Shown: in pieces, positions 7,148 through 15,236 of the stretch
Position numbering within the stretch: the stretch's first letter is position 1
Layout: every line of letters begins with the position of its first letter
From: JAUVKT01 sp036350795
GTDB taxonomy: Bacteria; Bacteroidota; Bacteroidia; Bacteroidales; VadinHA17
DNA length: 18,040 bases
Direction of reading: 5' to 3'
NCBI GenBank assembly: GCA_036350795.1
Contig: JAZBNV010000171.1
Coordinates: forward strand, 1-18,040
Notes under the pieces: model-generated
Databases searched by the model: none
Told to the model about the DNA's origin: nothing
The model's input: only the letters and a program-made list of their open reading frames with translations
Translations under genes and position numbers: made by a program

Positions 7148-9085
7148 TTATGAGATCTCTTTGCTGATCTCATTATTAATAAACTCTTTAAATTCATCAA
7201 GGTTCATCGAACCCTGATCTCCCTTTCCCTGTCGACGAACAGAGACTGTTCCCGATTCAAGCTCTTTTTCGCCTACTATAAGAAGGTAGGGAATCCTCTT
7301 TAACTCGTTATCCCTTATCTTCTTACCAATCTTTTCGCTTCGCTCGTCAATTAGTGTGCGAATATCGTAATTATTTAAGAAATTTGAAACTTTTTTAGAA
7401 TAATCGTGGAATTTTTCACTTATTGGCAGTATCACAACCTGGTCGGGTGAGAGCCATAAGGGGAATTTACCTGCTGTACTCTCAATTAAAACTGCTACAA
7501 ATCTTTCCAGGCTGCCGAATATTGCCCTGTGTAACATAACAGGCTGATGCTTCTGGTTGTCCCTTCCTGTATAGTGGAGGTCGAACCTTTCCGGAAGATT
7601 ATAATCTACCTGTATTGTTCCCAGTTGCCAGCTTCTTCCAATGGCATCCTTTACCATGAAATCAAGTTTGGGTCCGTAAAATGCAGCCTCACCCTCAACT
7701 ATTGTAGTTTCAAGACCTTTCTCCTCGGCAGCTTCAATAATTGCAGCTTCTGCCTTATCCCAGTTTTCATCTTTCCCAATATACTTATCTTTGTTATTTG
7801 GGTCCCTGAGTGATATCTGTGCAGTGTATTCCTTGAAATTAAGTGAGTTAAATACCCATTGTACAAGATCAATAATACTTTTGAATTCTTCTTTCATCTG
7901 GTCTGGCTCACAGAAATGGTGTGCATCGTCCTGGGTAAAGCTTCTTACCCTTGTAAGCCCGTGCAACTCACCATGTTGCTCGTACCGGTACACTGTTCCA
8001 AATTCGGCCATCCTTACCGGGAGGTCTTTGTACGAGTGTGGGCTGGCATTGAAGATTTCGCAGTGGTGCGGGCAGTTCATTGGCTTTAGCATAAACTGTT
8101 CACCTTCCTGCGGTGTACTTATTGGTTGGAAGGAAGCTGCCCCGTATTTCTCGTAGTGACCCGATGTTTTGTAGAGGTTAACATTCCCGATATGAGGTGT
8201 GGATACCATCGAATAGCCTCGTCTCTTGAGTTCAGCCGTCAAAAAGTCAATTAATCTCTGGCGCAATTCTGTTCCCCGGGGCAACCATAATGGCAATCCC
8301 ATACCAACCTGCTGAGAAAAAGCGAAAAGATCCAGTTCCTTCCCGATTTTCCTGTGATCTCTCTTCCTGGCCTCTTCCAGCATCAGCATATATTCATCCA
8401 GCATGCCCTGCTTCGGGAAAGTTATGCCATAGATACGGGTCATCATCTTCCTTTTCTCATCTCCTCTCCAGTAAGCTCCGGCCAGGCTTAAAAGCTTTAT
8501 AGCCTTTATTTTACTGGTGTCATAAAGATGTGGCCCCCTGCACAGGTCGGTAAAAGCTCCCAGCTTATAAAGTGTGATTGATCCATCTTCAAGTTCATTT
8601 ATCAGCTCAACTTTATATTCATCTCCTTTATCAGTGAATAGCTTCAGTGCATCCTTCTTTGAAATTTCTTCCCTGGTAAGCCTGTTATTCTGACCTGCCA
8701 GTTCCTTCATCTTTTTCTCAATAAGGGGGAGATCGTTCTCACCTATAACCCTGCCTTCGCCCGGATCCACATCATAGTAAAATCCATTCTCGATATCCGG
8801 ACCGATTCCAAATTTGATTCCCGGGTACAATATTTCAAGTGCCTGTGCCATAAGGTGTGCCGAGCTGTGCCAGAATGCATGCTTTGCTTCAGCTTCATCC
8901 CATTTGTGTAGCCTGATGTGTGCGTCTGTGGTGATTGGCCTGCTTAAATCCCATACTTCTCCGTTTACCGAAGCTGAAAGGACTTCTTTCGCCAGCCCGG
9001 GGCTGATTCCTGTTGCAATATCAAAAGCTGTGATCCCTTTGTCGTACTCTCTTACCGAGTTGTCAGGGAAAGTTATTTTAATCAT
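7148..9085 (-). CDS. thrS: Threonyl-tRNA synthetase
   Basis: This class II aminoacyl-tRNA synthetase charges tRNA-Thr in the cytosol. The 645-residue protein has the full bacterial architecture: a TGS domain (1-61), and an editing domain with HSSAH (His73 and His77) and DLCRGPH (Cys182, His186) that removes mischarged serine. The catalytic core has PLWLPRG (motif 1 region), the zinc ligand Cys338 in KPMNCPHHCEI, and motif 2 in YRYEQHGELHGLTRVRSF followed by the second ligand His389 in DDAHHF. A C-terminal anticodon-binding domain starts at VVILPIS. The start ATG lies about 20 bases after the predicted transcription start. It heads the thrS-infC-rpmI-rplT operon. No T-box or long leader is possible upstream if the predicted promoter is right. 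Confidence 0.98.
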   Translation of the reverse strand: MIKITFPDNSVREYDKGITAFDIATGISPGLAKEVLSASVNGEVWDLSRPITTDAHIRLHKWDEAEAKHAFWHSSAHLMAQALEILYPGIKFGIGPDIENGFYYDVDPGEGRVIGENDLPLIEKKMKELAGQNNRLTREEISKKDALKLFTDKGDEYKVELINELEDGSITLYKLGAFTDLCRGPHLYDTSKIKAIKLLSLAGAYWRGDEKRKMMTRIYGITFPKQGMLDEYMLMLEEARKRDHRKIGKELDLFAFSQQVGMGLPLWLPRGTELRQRLIDFLTAELKRRGYSMVSTPHIGNVNLYKTSGHYEKYGAASFQPISTPQEGEQFMLKPMNCPHHCEIFNASPHSYKDLPVRMAEFGTVYRYEQHGELHGLTRVRSFTQDDAHHFCEPDQMKEEFKSIIDLVQWVFNSLNFKEYTAQISLRDPNNKDKYIGKDENWDKAEAAIIEAAEEKGLETTIVEGEAAFYGPKLDFMVKDAIGRSWQLGTIQVDYNLPERFDLHYTGRDNQKHQPVMLHRAIFGSLERFVAVLIESTAGKFPLWLSPDQVVILPISEKFHDYSKKVSNFLNNYDIRTLIDERSEKIGKKIRDNELKRIPYLLIVGEKELESGTVSVRRQGKGDQGSMNLDEFKEFINNEISKEIS

Positions 9086-9113
9086 TCTAATCCTGGTTCA
9101 AAATTTTCAAGGT

Positions 9114-9122
9114 GCAAAGTTA
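9114..9122 (-). promoter_or_regulatory. Candidate -7 box for the thrS operon
   Basis: On the minus strand TAACTTTGC matches the Bacteroidota TAnnTTTG(C) box and lies 28 bases before the thrS start codon. No clear -33 TTG is seen. Beyond it the sequence soon enters the repeat arrays, so the promoter is the only obvious control element here. Confidence 0.5.
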
Positions 9123-9571
9123 AGCAAATACTTGGAATAATGGAAGAAGGGAATAATTGGGAAGGGGAGAAAAGAGCTTGATGGAGTTGATAGAGTTGAT
9201 AAAGTTGATAAAGTTGATAAAGTTTATAGAGTTTAAAAAGTTTAAAAGTTTAAAAGTTTAAAAAGTTGAAAAAGTTGATAAAGTTTATAGAGTTTAAAAA
9301 GTTTAAAAAGTTTAAAAGTTTAAAAGTTGAAAAAGTTGATATAGTTGATAAAGTTTAGGTTTAGTCGTTGCCTTTTACCGTTTACCTTTTACCTTTTACC
9401 GTTTACCGTTTACCGTTTACCGTATACCGTTTCCCTTCTGCCTGACGGCAGGCAGGTCTACCGTATGATTTGAGTCCGCTCTGAATCCCGTATATTTATT
9501 AGTTCATGCATTGCTTAAATGCTTTGGCATGCAATTTGAATTGCTTAAATTGAACAACAAAAACAAACACT
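9123..9571. repeat. Repeat-filled gap between divergent thrS and PKD lipoprotein genes
   Basis: Bases 9181-9356 form an array of 8-9-bp units of the GTTGATAAA / GTTTAAAAA / GTTTAAAA type. A block of units (GTTGATAAA, GTTTATAGA, GTTTAAAAA and so on) recurs within it in the same order. Bases 9373-9435 form a 7-bp array of TTTACCG and TTTACCT words, resumed at 9458-9466 after a palindrome. The 18-mer at 9415-9432 is identical to 372-389 in the first gap. Bases 9467-9571 are ordinary AT-rich promoter-like DNA with a duplicated 11-mer (9510-9520 and 9540-9550). No gene is visible. Confidence 0.9.
9437..9456. repeat. GC-rich palindrome inside a heptamer array (second copy)
   Basis: The arms CTGCCTG (9438-9444) and CAGGCAG (9449-9455) flank ACGG, closely related to the palindrome at 152-169. 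Removing 20 bases here restores successive heptamers ACCGTTT, CCCTTCT and ACCGTAT, so this copy too appears to have entered a pre-existing array without disturbing its phase. The middle heptamer is degenerate, so this case is weaker than the first. Confidence 0.65.
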
Positions 9572-10252
9572 ATGAAGAAGATTTATTACATACTCGCAAT
9601 TCTTACACTGGTGCTTACGGCATGTGATATAAGGCCCGATGCCTTTTTCTATGTCGATAATAATGTAGTATATACCGGTGAGGAAGTCTGGTTTACCAAC
9701 GAAACTTACAATGCTGTTGAATATGAGTGGGATTTTGACGACGGGACCTACTCCAGTGCAGTTAACCCCATACATACCTTTAATGCTACCGGCGAGTATG
9801 AAGTAATTCTTACTGCCTTTAACAGGAAGGGAACAACTGATCAGTACTCTGAGATTATTACTGTAATTGCTCCCACACAGTTGCTGGTTCAGGTAAGGGA
9901 TATTGATTACCCTTCCGACGGAATAGCAAATGCCAGGGTCAGGTTATATCCTACGCTTACCGACTGGGATTATGAAACCAACCTGGTAGCCCAGGGATAT
10001 ACTGACTCAAACGGGAATATTATATTTGAAGGACTCGATCCTTATGTTTATTATGTTGATGTGTTTGAAGATGAGTTTGATAACTGGGCTCTCGGGGCAG
10101 CTGATGCAGCCTATATAAGAACCCCTCAGCTCGTTGAAAATTCAATAACCACTTTTACAGCCTGGGTTGAATATGTAGCAGGAGGAAAGGCAGAAGGCGC
10201 AATAAGAGACAGGAAAGAAATTTTATCCGGTATAGAAAGGAAAAAGGAATAG
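9572..10252 (+). CDS. PKD-domain lipoprotein with a C-terminal carboxypeptidase-regulatory-like domain
   Basis: The 226-residue product has a lipoprotein signal with lipobox LTAC (Cys18). Residues ~22-100 form a PKD Ig-like domain, shown by YEWDFDDGTYSS, HTFNATGEYEVILTAFN and YSEIITV. Residues ~103-190 look like a beta-sandwich of the carboxypeptidase-regulatory or SdrD-B type: VRDIDYPSDGIANARVRLYP, a GYTDSNGNIIFEGLDPYVYYVDV turn and an acidic strand. Such proteins are typically surface-exposed binding or structural proteins, and no catalytic motif is seen. The C-terminal ~25 residues are charged and probably disordered. It stands alone and ends before the nested repeat at 10280-10412. Its ligand is unknown. 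Confidence 0.8.
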   Translation: MKKIYYILAILTLVLTACDIRPDAFFYVDNNVVYTGEEVWFTNETYNAVEYEWDFDDGTYSSAVNPIHTFNATGEYEVILTAFNRKGTTDQYSEIITVIAPTQLLVQVRDIDYPSDGIANARVRLYPTLTDWDYETNLVAQGYTDSNGNIIFEGLDPYVYYVDVFEDEFDNWALGAADAAYIRTPQLVENSITTFTAWVEYVAGGKAEGAIRDRKEILSGIERKKE

Positions 10253-10279
10253 ATTTACTTCAGGATGAAGGGAATCCAG

Positions 10280-10412
10280 GGGGGCTGTCTCAAAAGGGTG
10301 CGATCTTTGTCATTCCGAGCGAATGTGAGGAATCAGGGTTCAGATTTTCAAAAGGTTAGATCCCTCGATTAACTCGGGATGACAAGAATATTATACTTTT
10401 GAGACAGCCTCT
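10280..10412. repeat. Nested inverted repeat, probable palindromic intergenic element acting as a two-way terminator
   Basis: The outer 14-bp perfect arms GGCTGTCTCAAAAG (10283-10296) and CTTTTGAGACAGCC (10396-10409) are extended outward by G-T and G-C pairs. Inside them a second pair, TTGTCATTCCGAG (10307-10319) and CTCGGGATGACAA (10373-10385), matches with one wobble, and a third, weaker pair is GAGGAATC with GATCCCTC. A T-run follows on the plus strand (10411-10418). The element lies between the convergent PKD lipoprotein and murQ genes. The inner part resembles dispersed intergenic repeats I recall from Bacteroidota genomes, which suggests a MITE-like or REP-like repeat also used as a terminator. 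Confidence 0.8.
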
Positions 10413-10426
10413 TTTTTTATAAATTA

Positions 10427-11233
10427 TTACTTCTCAAAGGCCTTCAGAACCTCATTAACCGAGCCATGCAGAAGCAGCAGATTGCGCGACTTTTCGTAAC
10501 TGAAACCAAGTTCATCCATTATCATCTTTGAACCTCTTTCAATAAGCTTTTGATTGCTTAGCTGCATATTCACCATCTTATTTCCCCTTACCCGGCCAAG
10601 GCCTATCATAACAGTTGTGGTTATCATATTCAGGATAAGTTTTTGTGCCGTTCCGGCCTTCATCCTTGTGCTTCCTGTTACGAATTCGGGACCGGTTACC
10701 GCAACAATGGGTATATCTACTGCTTTCTCGAGCTCAGTCTCCCTGTTGCATGTAATGCAGCCTGTAATAATACCTTCTTTTCTTGCTTCCTTTACGGCTC
10801 CAATAACATAGGGAGTCCTGCCTGATGCTGCTATGCCAACCAGTACATCCTGCCTGCTTATATTATAATTCTTCAGGTCATTCCATCCCTGCATAGGGTT
10901 ATCCTCGGCCATTTCAACAGCCTTCCTTATTGCACCGTCTCCTCCGGCAATAAGCCCGATTACAAATCCACTGTCGAGGCCGAAGGTGGGTGGTATTTCC
11001 GAAGCATCAACTATTCCCAGTCTGCCGCTTGTGCCAGCCCCCAGATAAAACAAGCGACCACCGCTTTTCATCCTTGGAAGTATCTCACCAACAAGCCGGT
11101 CGATAGAGGGGATTACTGTCTTAACAACTTCAGGAACCCTGTGATCTTCACGATTTATCGATTCAAGGATTTCCCTTGAGCTCATAGTGTCAAGGTTCTT
11201 ATAGTTTGATTCTGATTCCGTAGATATGTCCAT
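10427..11233 (-). CDS. murQ: N-acetylmuramic acid 6-phosphate etherase
   Basis: MurQ cleaves the lactyl ether of MurNAc-6-phosphate to give GlcNAc-6-phosphate and D-lactate during cell-wall recycling in the cytosol. The 268-residue protein has the SIS fold with GAGTSGRLGIVDASEIPPTF (Glu79) and the second acidic position in MAEDNP (Glu110); these align with the catalytic residues Glu83 and Glu114 of the E. coli enzyme. The motif GIAASGRTPYV and the segment GSTRMKAGTAQKLILNMI are also diagnostic. The length is somewhat below E. coli MurQ because the C-terminal end is short, as is usual in Bacteroidota. It starts 4 bases after the sugar kinase stop, so the two are co-transcribed and the kinase probably supplies its substrate. 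Confidence 0.95.
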   Translation of the reverse strand: MDISTESESNYKNLDTMSSREILESINREDHRVPEVVKTVIPSIDRLVGEILPRMKSGGRLFYLGAGTSGRLGIVDASEIPPTFGLDSGFVIGLIAGGDGAIRKAVEMAEDNPMQGWNDLKNYNISRQDVLVGIAASGRTPYVIGAVKEARKEGIITGCITCNRETELEKAVDIPIVAVTGPEFVTGSTRMKAGTAQKLILNMITTTVMIGLGRVRGNKMVNMQLSNQKLIERGSKMIMDELGFSYEKSRNLLLLHGSVNEVLKAFEK

Positions 11234-11237
11234 ACGC

Positions 11238-12086
11238 TTAAGCTTCGTTTCGAAGATGATAGTCCATTATTCCTTCAACCGGGTTTTTAACTATCTCACC
11301 CAGCAAAAGACTGTTCCGGAGAAATAATTTTTCCAGTTGTTCCCTGAAAATCCATGCCACCGACCCGGTAAAGCATACTACCTCCTTCTCAAAACCAGGG
11401 TAAAGCTTCAGGTTACGGTCAATAAAAGCCTGGAACGACGATTCCACAAGGTCAGCTATGTACTCTTCATTCATCACTGAACTGATAAACTTAACAAATT
11501 CACCAACATATTTTGCAGGAAAGGTGCCCCTGTAGACTTTTTCAATTACCTCTTCCTTGTTTATCCTGTGCAGTGTGTCAAATTTTTTTGCTACCCCGGG
11601 GGGCATTATCCCTTTAAGATAATCAGCCAGGATAGCTTTGCCAAGATTGGTACCACTTCCCTCATCACCCAGTATAAATCCGAGCGGTGGTACGTTTATG
11701 CTGATATTTTTACCATTGTAGTAGCCTGAATTTGAGCCTGTTCCAAGTATGCATGCAATGCCTGGCTTATTCCCGAGCATTGACCTGGCTGCGCCCAGCA
11801 GATCGCTTTCAACAAGGATGTCAGCTTCCCTGAAAACATCTGAAAACGCTTTCAGCATCAGGGCAATTGTTTTTGGTCCGCCACAGCCTGATCCATAAAA
11901 CCTGATTGCCAGCGGACCTGAAGCTGGAACAAGGGGCAAAATATTTTCTGTAAGGGTAGCCCTTATAGCTTCAAGACCTGCATAGTTGGGGTTTAAGCCG
12001 TCTGTTGTGAGACGAGTAAAGACGTCCTCCCGGTCCCTCAGGATCCAGCTGGTTTTGGTTGATCCGCTGTCTGCAATAATTAGCAT
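11238..12086 (-). CDS. BadF/BadG/BcrA-family amino-sugar kinase (GlcNAc/MurNAc kinase-like)
   Basis: This 282-residue ASKHA-fold kinase has phosphate-1 motif ADSGSTKTSW (residues 5-14), a catalytic-face segment ESDLLGAARS, phosphate-2 motif ILGTGSNSGYY, and GFILGDEGSGTNLGK, all typical of the BadF/BadG N-acetylglucosamine kinase group (PF01869). It phosphorylates a free amino sugar at the 6-hydroxyl. Because it is joined to murQ with a 4-base gap, MurNAc is a likely substrate (inference), so the pair would convert imported MurNAc to GlcNAc-6-phosphate. The usual transporter partner is not visible in this window. A role as a plain GlcNAc or glucosamine kinase cannot be excluded from sequence alone. 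Confidence 0.85.
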   Translation of the reverse strand: MLIIADSGSTKTSWILRDREDVFTRLTTDGLNPNYAGLEAIRATLTENILPLVPASGPLAIRFYGSGCGGPKTIALMLKAFSDVFREADILVESDLLGAARSMLGNKPGIACILGTGSNSGYYNGKNISINVPPLGFILGDEGSGTNLGKAILADYLKGIMPPGVAKKFDTLHRINKEEVIEKVYRGTFPAKYVGEFVKFISSVMNEEYIADLVESSFQAFIDRNLKLYPGFEKEVVCFTGSVAWIFREQLEKLFLRNSLLLGEIVKNPVEGIMDYHLRNEA

Positions 12087-12141
12087 GGATCAAAAATAGA
12101 AATAAGCATTGTATTTTCAATGCAGGTACAGGGTATTGGTA

Positions 12142-12600
12142 CTACAAGCCTGACATTACCCCGGCTGCAACAAGTGCAATTATCAGTAATGGGTAGAGTG
12201 CCAGGAACACTATAGTCATTATCCCGACAAACTTATAGTGAGATTTCAGGAAACCAACTGAAGATGCCAGTTCCTCATCATTTTTCTCCTCTATAGCTTT
12301 CTTTGTTTTAGTAGAAAACTTAAGGAGGTAGAATACCGGAAAGAAATATACTGCAGCAATAACAATATACAGAAGCGATATCGCAATCCCGACACCGGCC
12401 GGGAAGGTCTGATCTGTAAACATACCGGTAGCAGAGAATATTACTCCCATGAATATCCCAGCCATAAGCATAATGCCAATGCCAATAAAGCCCATAACGG
12501 TGAAAAACATTGTCCACTTCCGAATTTCATTTAAGGAGGAGACGGCTTCAGGTAAAAGTCTCATTTCCCCGCCCTGGTTAACTTTTGTCGATTCTTCCAT
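12142..12600 (-). CDS. Small multi-pass membrane protein, DUF5362-like
   Basis: The 152-residue protein has a short polar N-terminus (about 27 residues) and hydrophobic segments at ~30-55, ~68-95 and ~125-150, the middle one perhaps spanning twice. A charged cytosolic-type loop containing KTKKAIEEKNDEEL separates the second and third. The pattern YFFPVFYLLKFSTK followed by LKSHYKFVGI resembles the uncharacterised DUF5362 family of Bacteroidota (recalled, not searched). It starts 129 bases after lysA and ends 55 bases before the sugar kinase, so it may head the kinase-murQ transcript, but no functional link is known. Confidence 0.65.
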   Translation of the reverse strand: MEESTKVNQGGEMRLLPEAVSSLNEIRKWTMFFTVMGFIGIGIMLMAGIFMGVIFSATGMFTDQTFPAGVGIAISLLYIVIAAVYFFPVFYLLKFSTKTKKAIEEKNDEELASSVGFLKSHYKFVGIMTIVFLALYPLLIIALVAAGVMSGL

Positions 12601-12729
12601 AGTCCTGGATTCTTGATTATACAGGCAAGTTAGTTATTCAAAGAATAATTTTAAAAGCCAATCTGTAAATTCCACTGATAAATCGTTAAGCGAGAGTTCT
12701 AAAGCGGTAAACTGTTTAATTTGTGAATA

Positions 12730-13878
12730 TTACCTGCTACCTGTAATTTCGCCCGGTAAATCCCTGAGGTTATACTGTGAGGCCATTACCATGCCATAGG
12801 CACCTGCAGATCTTATGGCAATAAGATCACCTCTGCTGCTTTCGGGAAGTTCCCTGTAGCGTCCAAAACTGTCGGTACTCTCACATACCGGTCCCACAAT
12901 ATTATACTTAACTTTTCCTGAGGCATTACTGCTGAGGTTCTCTATCAGGTGATAAGCCTGGTAGAGAGCAGGCCTCATAAAATCTGTCATACCTGCATCC
13001 AGTATCAGGAAATCGGTGTTTACTCCTTTCTTTACGTAGAGTACCCTCGATATCAATGATCCGGCCTGGCCAACAACAGCCCTGCCAAGCTCGAAATGTA
13101 CCTTTTGCTCTTTCCTGAGTATCAGAAGATCGTTGAAAAGTGAGAAATAGGCTTCGAAATCAGGAAGCTTATCAGGATCGTTATAGTCTATTCCCAGTCC
13201 TCCCCCCACGTTAATATGCTCCGGGTATATATTCCTGAGGTTAAACCAGTCCTGTATTTCATTAATTTTAGCACACAGGGCTTTAAATGGTGCCAGCCTG
13301 CTTATCTGCGAGCCTATATGAAAATGCAATCCCTTTAATAAAAGGAATTCCGACCTGCTTATAAAATCTATCACCTCTTCAAGGTCCCACATATGCACCC
13401 CGAATTTTGTCTCTTCAATCCCGGTTGTAATATATTTATGCGTCTGCGGGTCAACATTCGGATTAATCCTGACCGCAATTGAAGCTTTCTTTTTTTGCTC
13501 TTCTGCAAGCTTATTAATAACCTTAAGTTCTTCAAGAGATTCAATATTGAAACTGAAGATCCCCTTATTAAGCCCGATAAGTATTTCTTCGTCAGATTTT
13601 CCTACACCGGCAAAAGCAATTTTATCCGGAGTAAAGCCATTCTGTATTGCTGCCTTAATCTCATTACCACTTACACAATCGGCTCCAAAACCTGCTTCGG
13701 CAATTATTTTAAGAATCTGGCTGTTGGCATTGGCTTTTATTGCGTAGTGAACATGAAAACCATATTTATCGGATTCCTGTAATATCATGTCCAGGGTCCG
13801 GTTCAGGATATCTGTGTCATAGTAATAGAACGGGGTTTTAACTGGTCCCAGTTCCTTTATTTTATCTTTCAGCTTCAT
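12730..13878 (-). CDS. lysA: Diaminopimelate decarboxylase
   Basis: LysA decarboxylates meso-diaminopimelate to L-lysine using pyridoxal phosphate, in the cytosol. The 382-residue protein has the fold type III signature: the PLP Schiff-base lysine is Lys48 in HYAIKANAN, followed by GADCVSGNEI, the His motif LHFHIGSQI and the phosphate-binding GGGLGIDY. The partner-subunit active-site motif is GPVCESTDSF and the C-terminal element is GAYGMVMASQYN. The length is normal for the Bacteroidota form. Its ATG shares one base with the lysC stop codon (TAATG), so the two are translationally coupled. Confidence 0.95.
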   Translation of the reverse strand: MKLKDKIKELGPVKTPFYYYDTDILNRTLDMILQESDKYGFHVHYAIKANANSQILKIIAEAGFGADCVSGNEIKAAIQNGFTPDKIAFAGVGKSDEEILIGLNKGIFSFNIESLEELKVINKLAEEQKKKASIAVRINPNVDPQTHKYITTGIEETKFGVHMWDLEEVIDFISRSEFLLLKGLHFHIGSQISRLAPFKALCAKINEIQDWFNLRNIYPEHINVGGGLGIDYNDPDKLPDFEAYFSLFNDLLILRKEQKVHFELGRAVVGQAGSLISRVLYVKKGVNTDFLILDAGMTDFMRPALYQAYHLIENLSSNASGKVKYNIVGPVCESTDSFGRYRELPESSRGDLIAIRSAGAYGMVMASQYNLRDLPGEITGSR

Positions 13879-15197
13879 TATGCTTTTCTGAAAAGTTTGT
13901 CGCTGAGGCTATTGAGCGCTTTTTTCTTATGGCTGGTATCAACAACAACTGATACATTGTGCCTTGAGCCACCGTAAGAAATCATCCGGATTGGAGTTTC
14001 CTTAAGTGCGTTGAATATATCAAGGGTTGTCCCCTTATTTTCAGCAATAAAATCTCCCACAATGCAGATAATAGTTCTGTCCCTTTCAATTTCAAGCGAT
14101 CCCAGGTTTTTGAGATCCCTTTCTATCTTATCCAGGTTTGTGGCATCATCAATCGTCAGCGATACTGCTATTTCCGAAGTTGATATCATATCTATGGGAG
14201 TCTTATATATTTCGAATATTTCGAATACTTTTCTGAGAAAACCGTAGGCCAGCAGCATGCGGTCTGATTTGATCTTTATCACAGTTATTCCGTCTTTCGC
14301 GGCAACAGCCCTGTATCCCTTTTCTTTCGTGTTGGCCCTTATTATTGTACCCTCATCATCAGGGTTCAGCGTATTCTTTAAACGAACCGGGATATTTGCA
14401 TCCCTGGCAGGATTAACACTTGTGGGGTGGAGTATCTTGGCCCCGAAATAAGCCAGCTCTGCTGCTTCGTCAAATGAGAGCTGACGTATGACAGAGGTAT
14501 TCTCAACTACCCTGGGATCGTTGTTATGAACACCATTAATGTCTGTCCATATCTGCACTTCATCCGCCATGATGGCCGCTCCGATAATAGTAGCTGTATA
14601 GTCGCTGCCTCCTCTTTTAAGGTTATCGATTTCGCCGTAGGCATTGCGGCAAATATAGCCCTGTGTAATTATTATTTTACTTTCAGAGTGCTCCTTAAGC
14701 TCTCTCTTTATATTTTCCCTTATATAGAAATAGTCAGGCTCTCCGTCTTTGTCGATCCTCATAAAGTTTAAGGCCGGCATCAGCGATGCATCTGCATCTT
14801 GCTCAATGCAGTAAAGATGAAAGAGGGCACTTGCAAGCAGTTCGCCCTGCGCCAGTATTGCTTTCTCCTCCTTGAAGGTGAAGGATTTTAGTGTAAAACT
14901 CCTGATATAGGAAAAATGAGCGCTGAGCATTTCAGTGCCTTCACTTACCAGGTTTTTATCTTCAAGCAGTTCTTTCAGAACTTCCTGGTACGACCTGTGC
15001 AGATCGTCGATAAGCTTCGAAGCATCCTCTCTGAGTCCCCCGTATAGTTTTTCGCTTATCTCTGTAAGCAGGTTGGTTGTACCGGCCATTGCCGAAAGAA
15101 CAACTATTCGCTGCTTATCATTTTTTATAATTGGAAGCAGGTTCTTTAGCTTCTGAGCCGAACCAACGCTTGTACCCCCGAATTTTAATACTTCCAT
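13878..15197 (-). CDS. lysC: Monofunctional aspartokinase
   Basis: Aspartokinase phosphorylates L-aspartate, the first step toward lysine, diaminopimelate, threonine and methionine. The 439-residue protein has the amino-acid kinase domain starting KFGGTSVGSAQ (residues 5-15), with the aspartate-site segment RGGSDYTATIIGAA and the ATP-side segment VQIWTDINGV. Residues ~300-439 hold two ACT regulatory modules (beginning AVAAKDGITVIKIKS and ending SVVVDTSHKKKAL), so feedback control by an end product is expected. No homoserine dehydrogenase domain is attached. The gene overlaps lysA by one base, favouring a lysine/DAP-specific role, and lies 39 bases after the aldo/keto reductase gene. Confidence 0.94.
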   Translation of the reverse strand: MEVLKFGGTSVGSAQKLKNLLPIIKNDKQRIVVLSAMAGTTNLLTEISEKLYGGLREDASKLIDDLHRSYQEVLKELLEDKNLVSEGTEMLSAHFSYIRSFTLKSFTFKEEKAILAQGELLASALFHLYCIEQDADASLMPALNFMRIDKDGEPDYFYIRENIKRELKEHSESKIIITQGYICRNAYGEIDNLKRGGSDYTATIIGAAIMADEVQIWTDINGVHNNDPRVVENTSVIRQLSFDEAAELAYFGAKILHPTSVNPARDANIPVRLKNTLNPDDEGTIIRANTKEKGYRAVAAKDGITVIKIKSDRMLLAYGFLRKVFEIFEIYKTPIDMISTSEIAVSLTIDDATNLDKIERDLKNLGSLEIERDRTIICIVGDFIAENKGTTLDIFNALKETPIRMISYGGSRHNVSVVVDTSHKKKALNSLSDKLFRKA

Positions 15198-15236
15198 GCT
15201 TTGCTATCTATTGTATTGTGTTTAAAAAGAGTTAGT

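Noticed and set aside
9086..9113. T-box or other long leader controlling thrS
   Set aside because: The predicted transcript leader is only about 20 bases, and no specifier hairpin or antiterminator is seen upstream.
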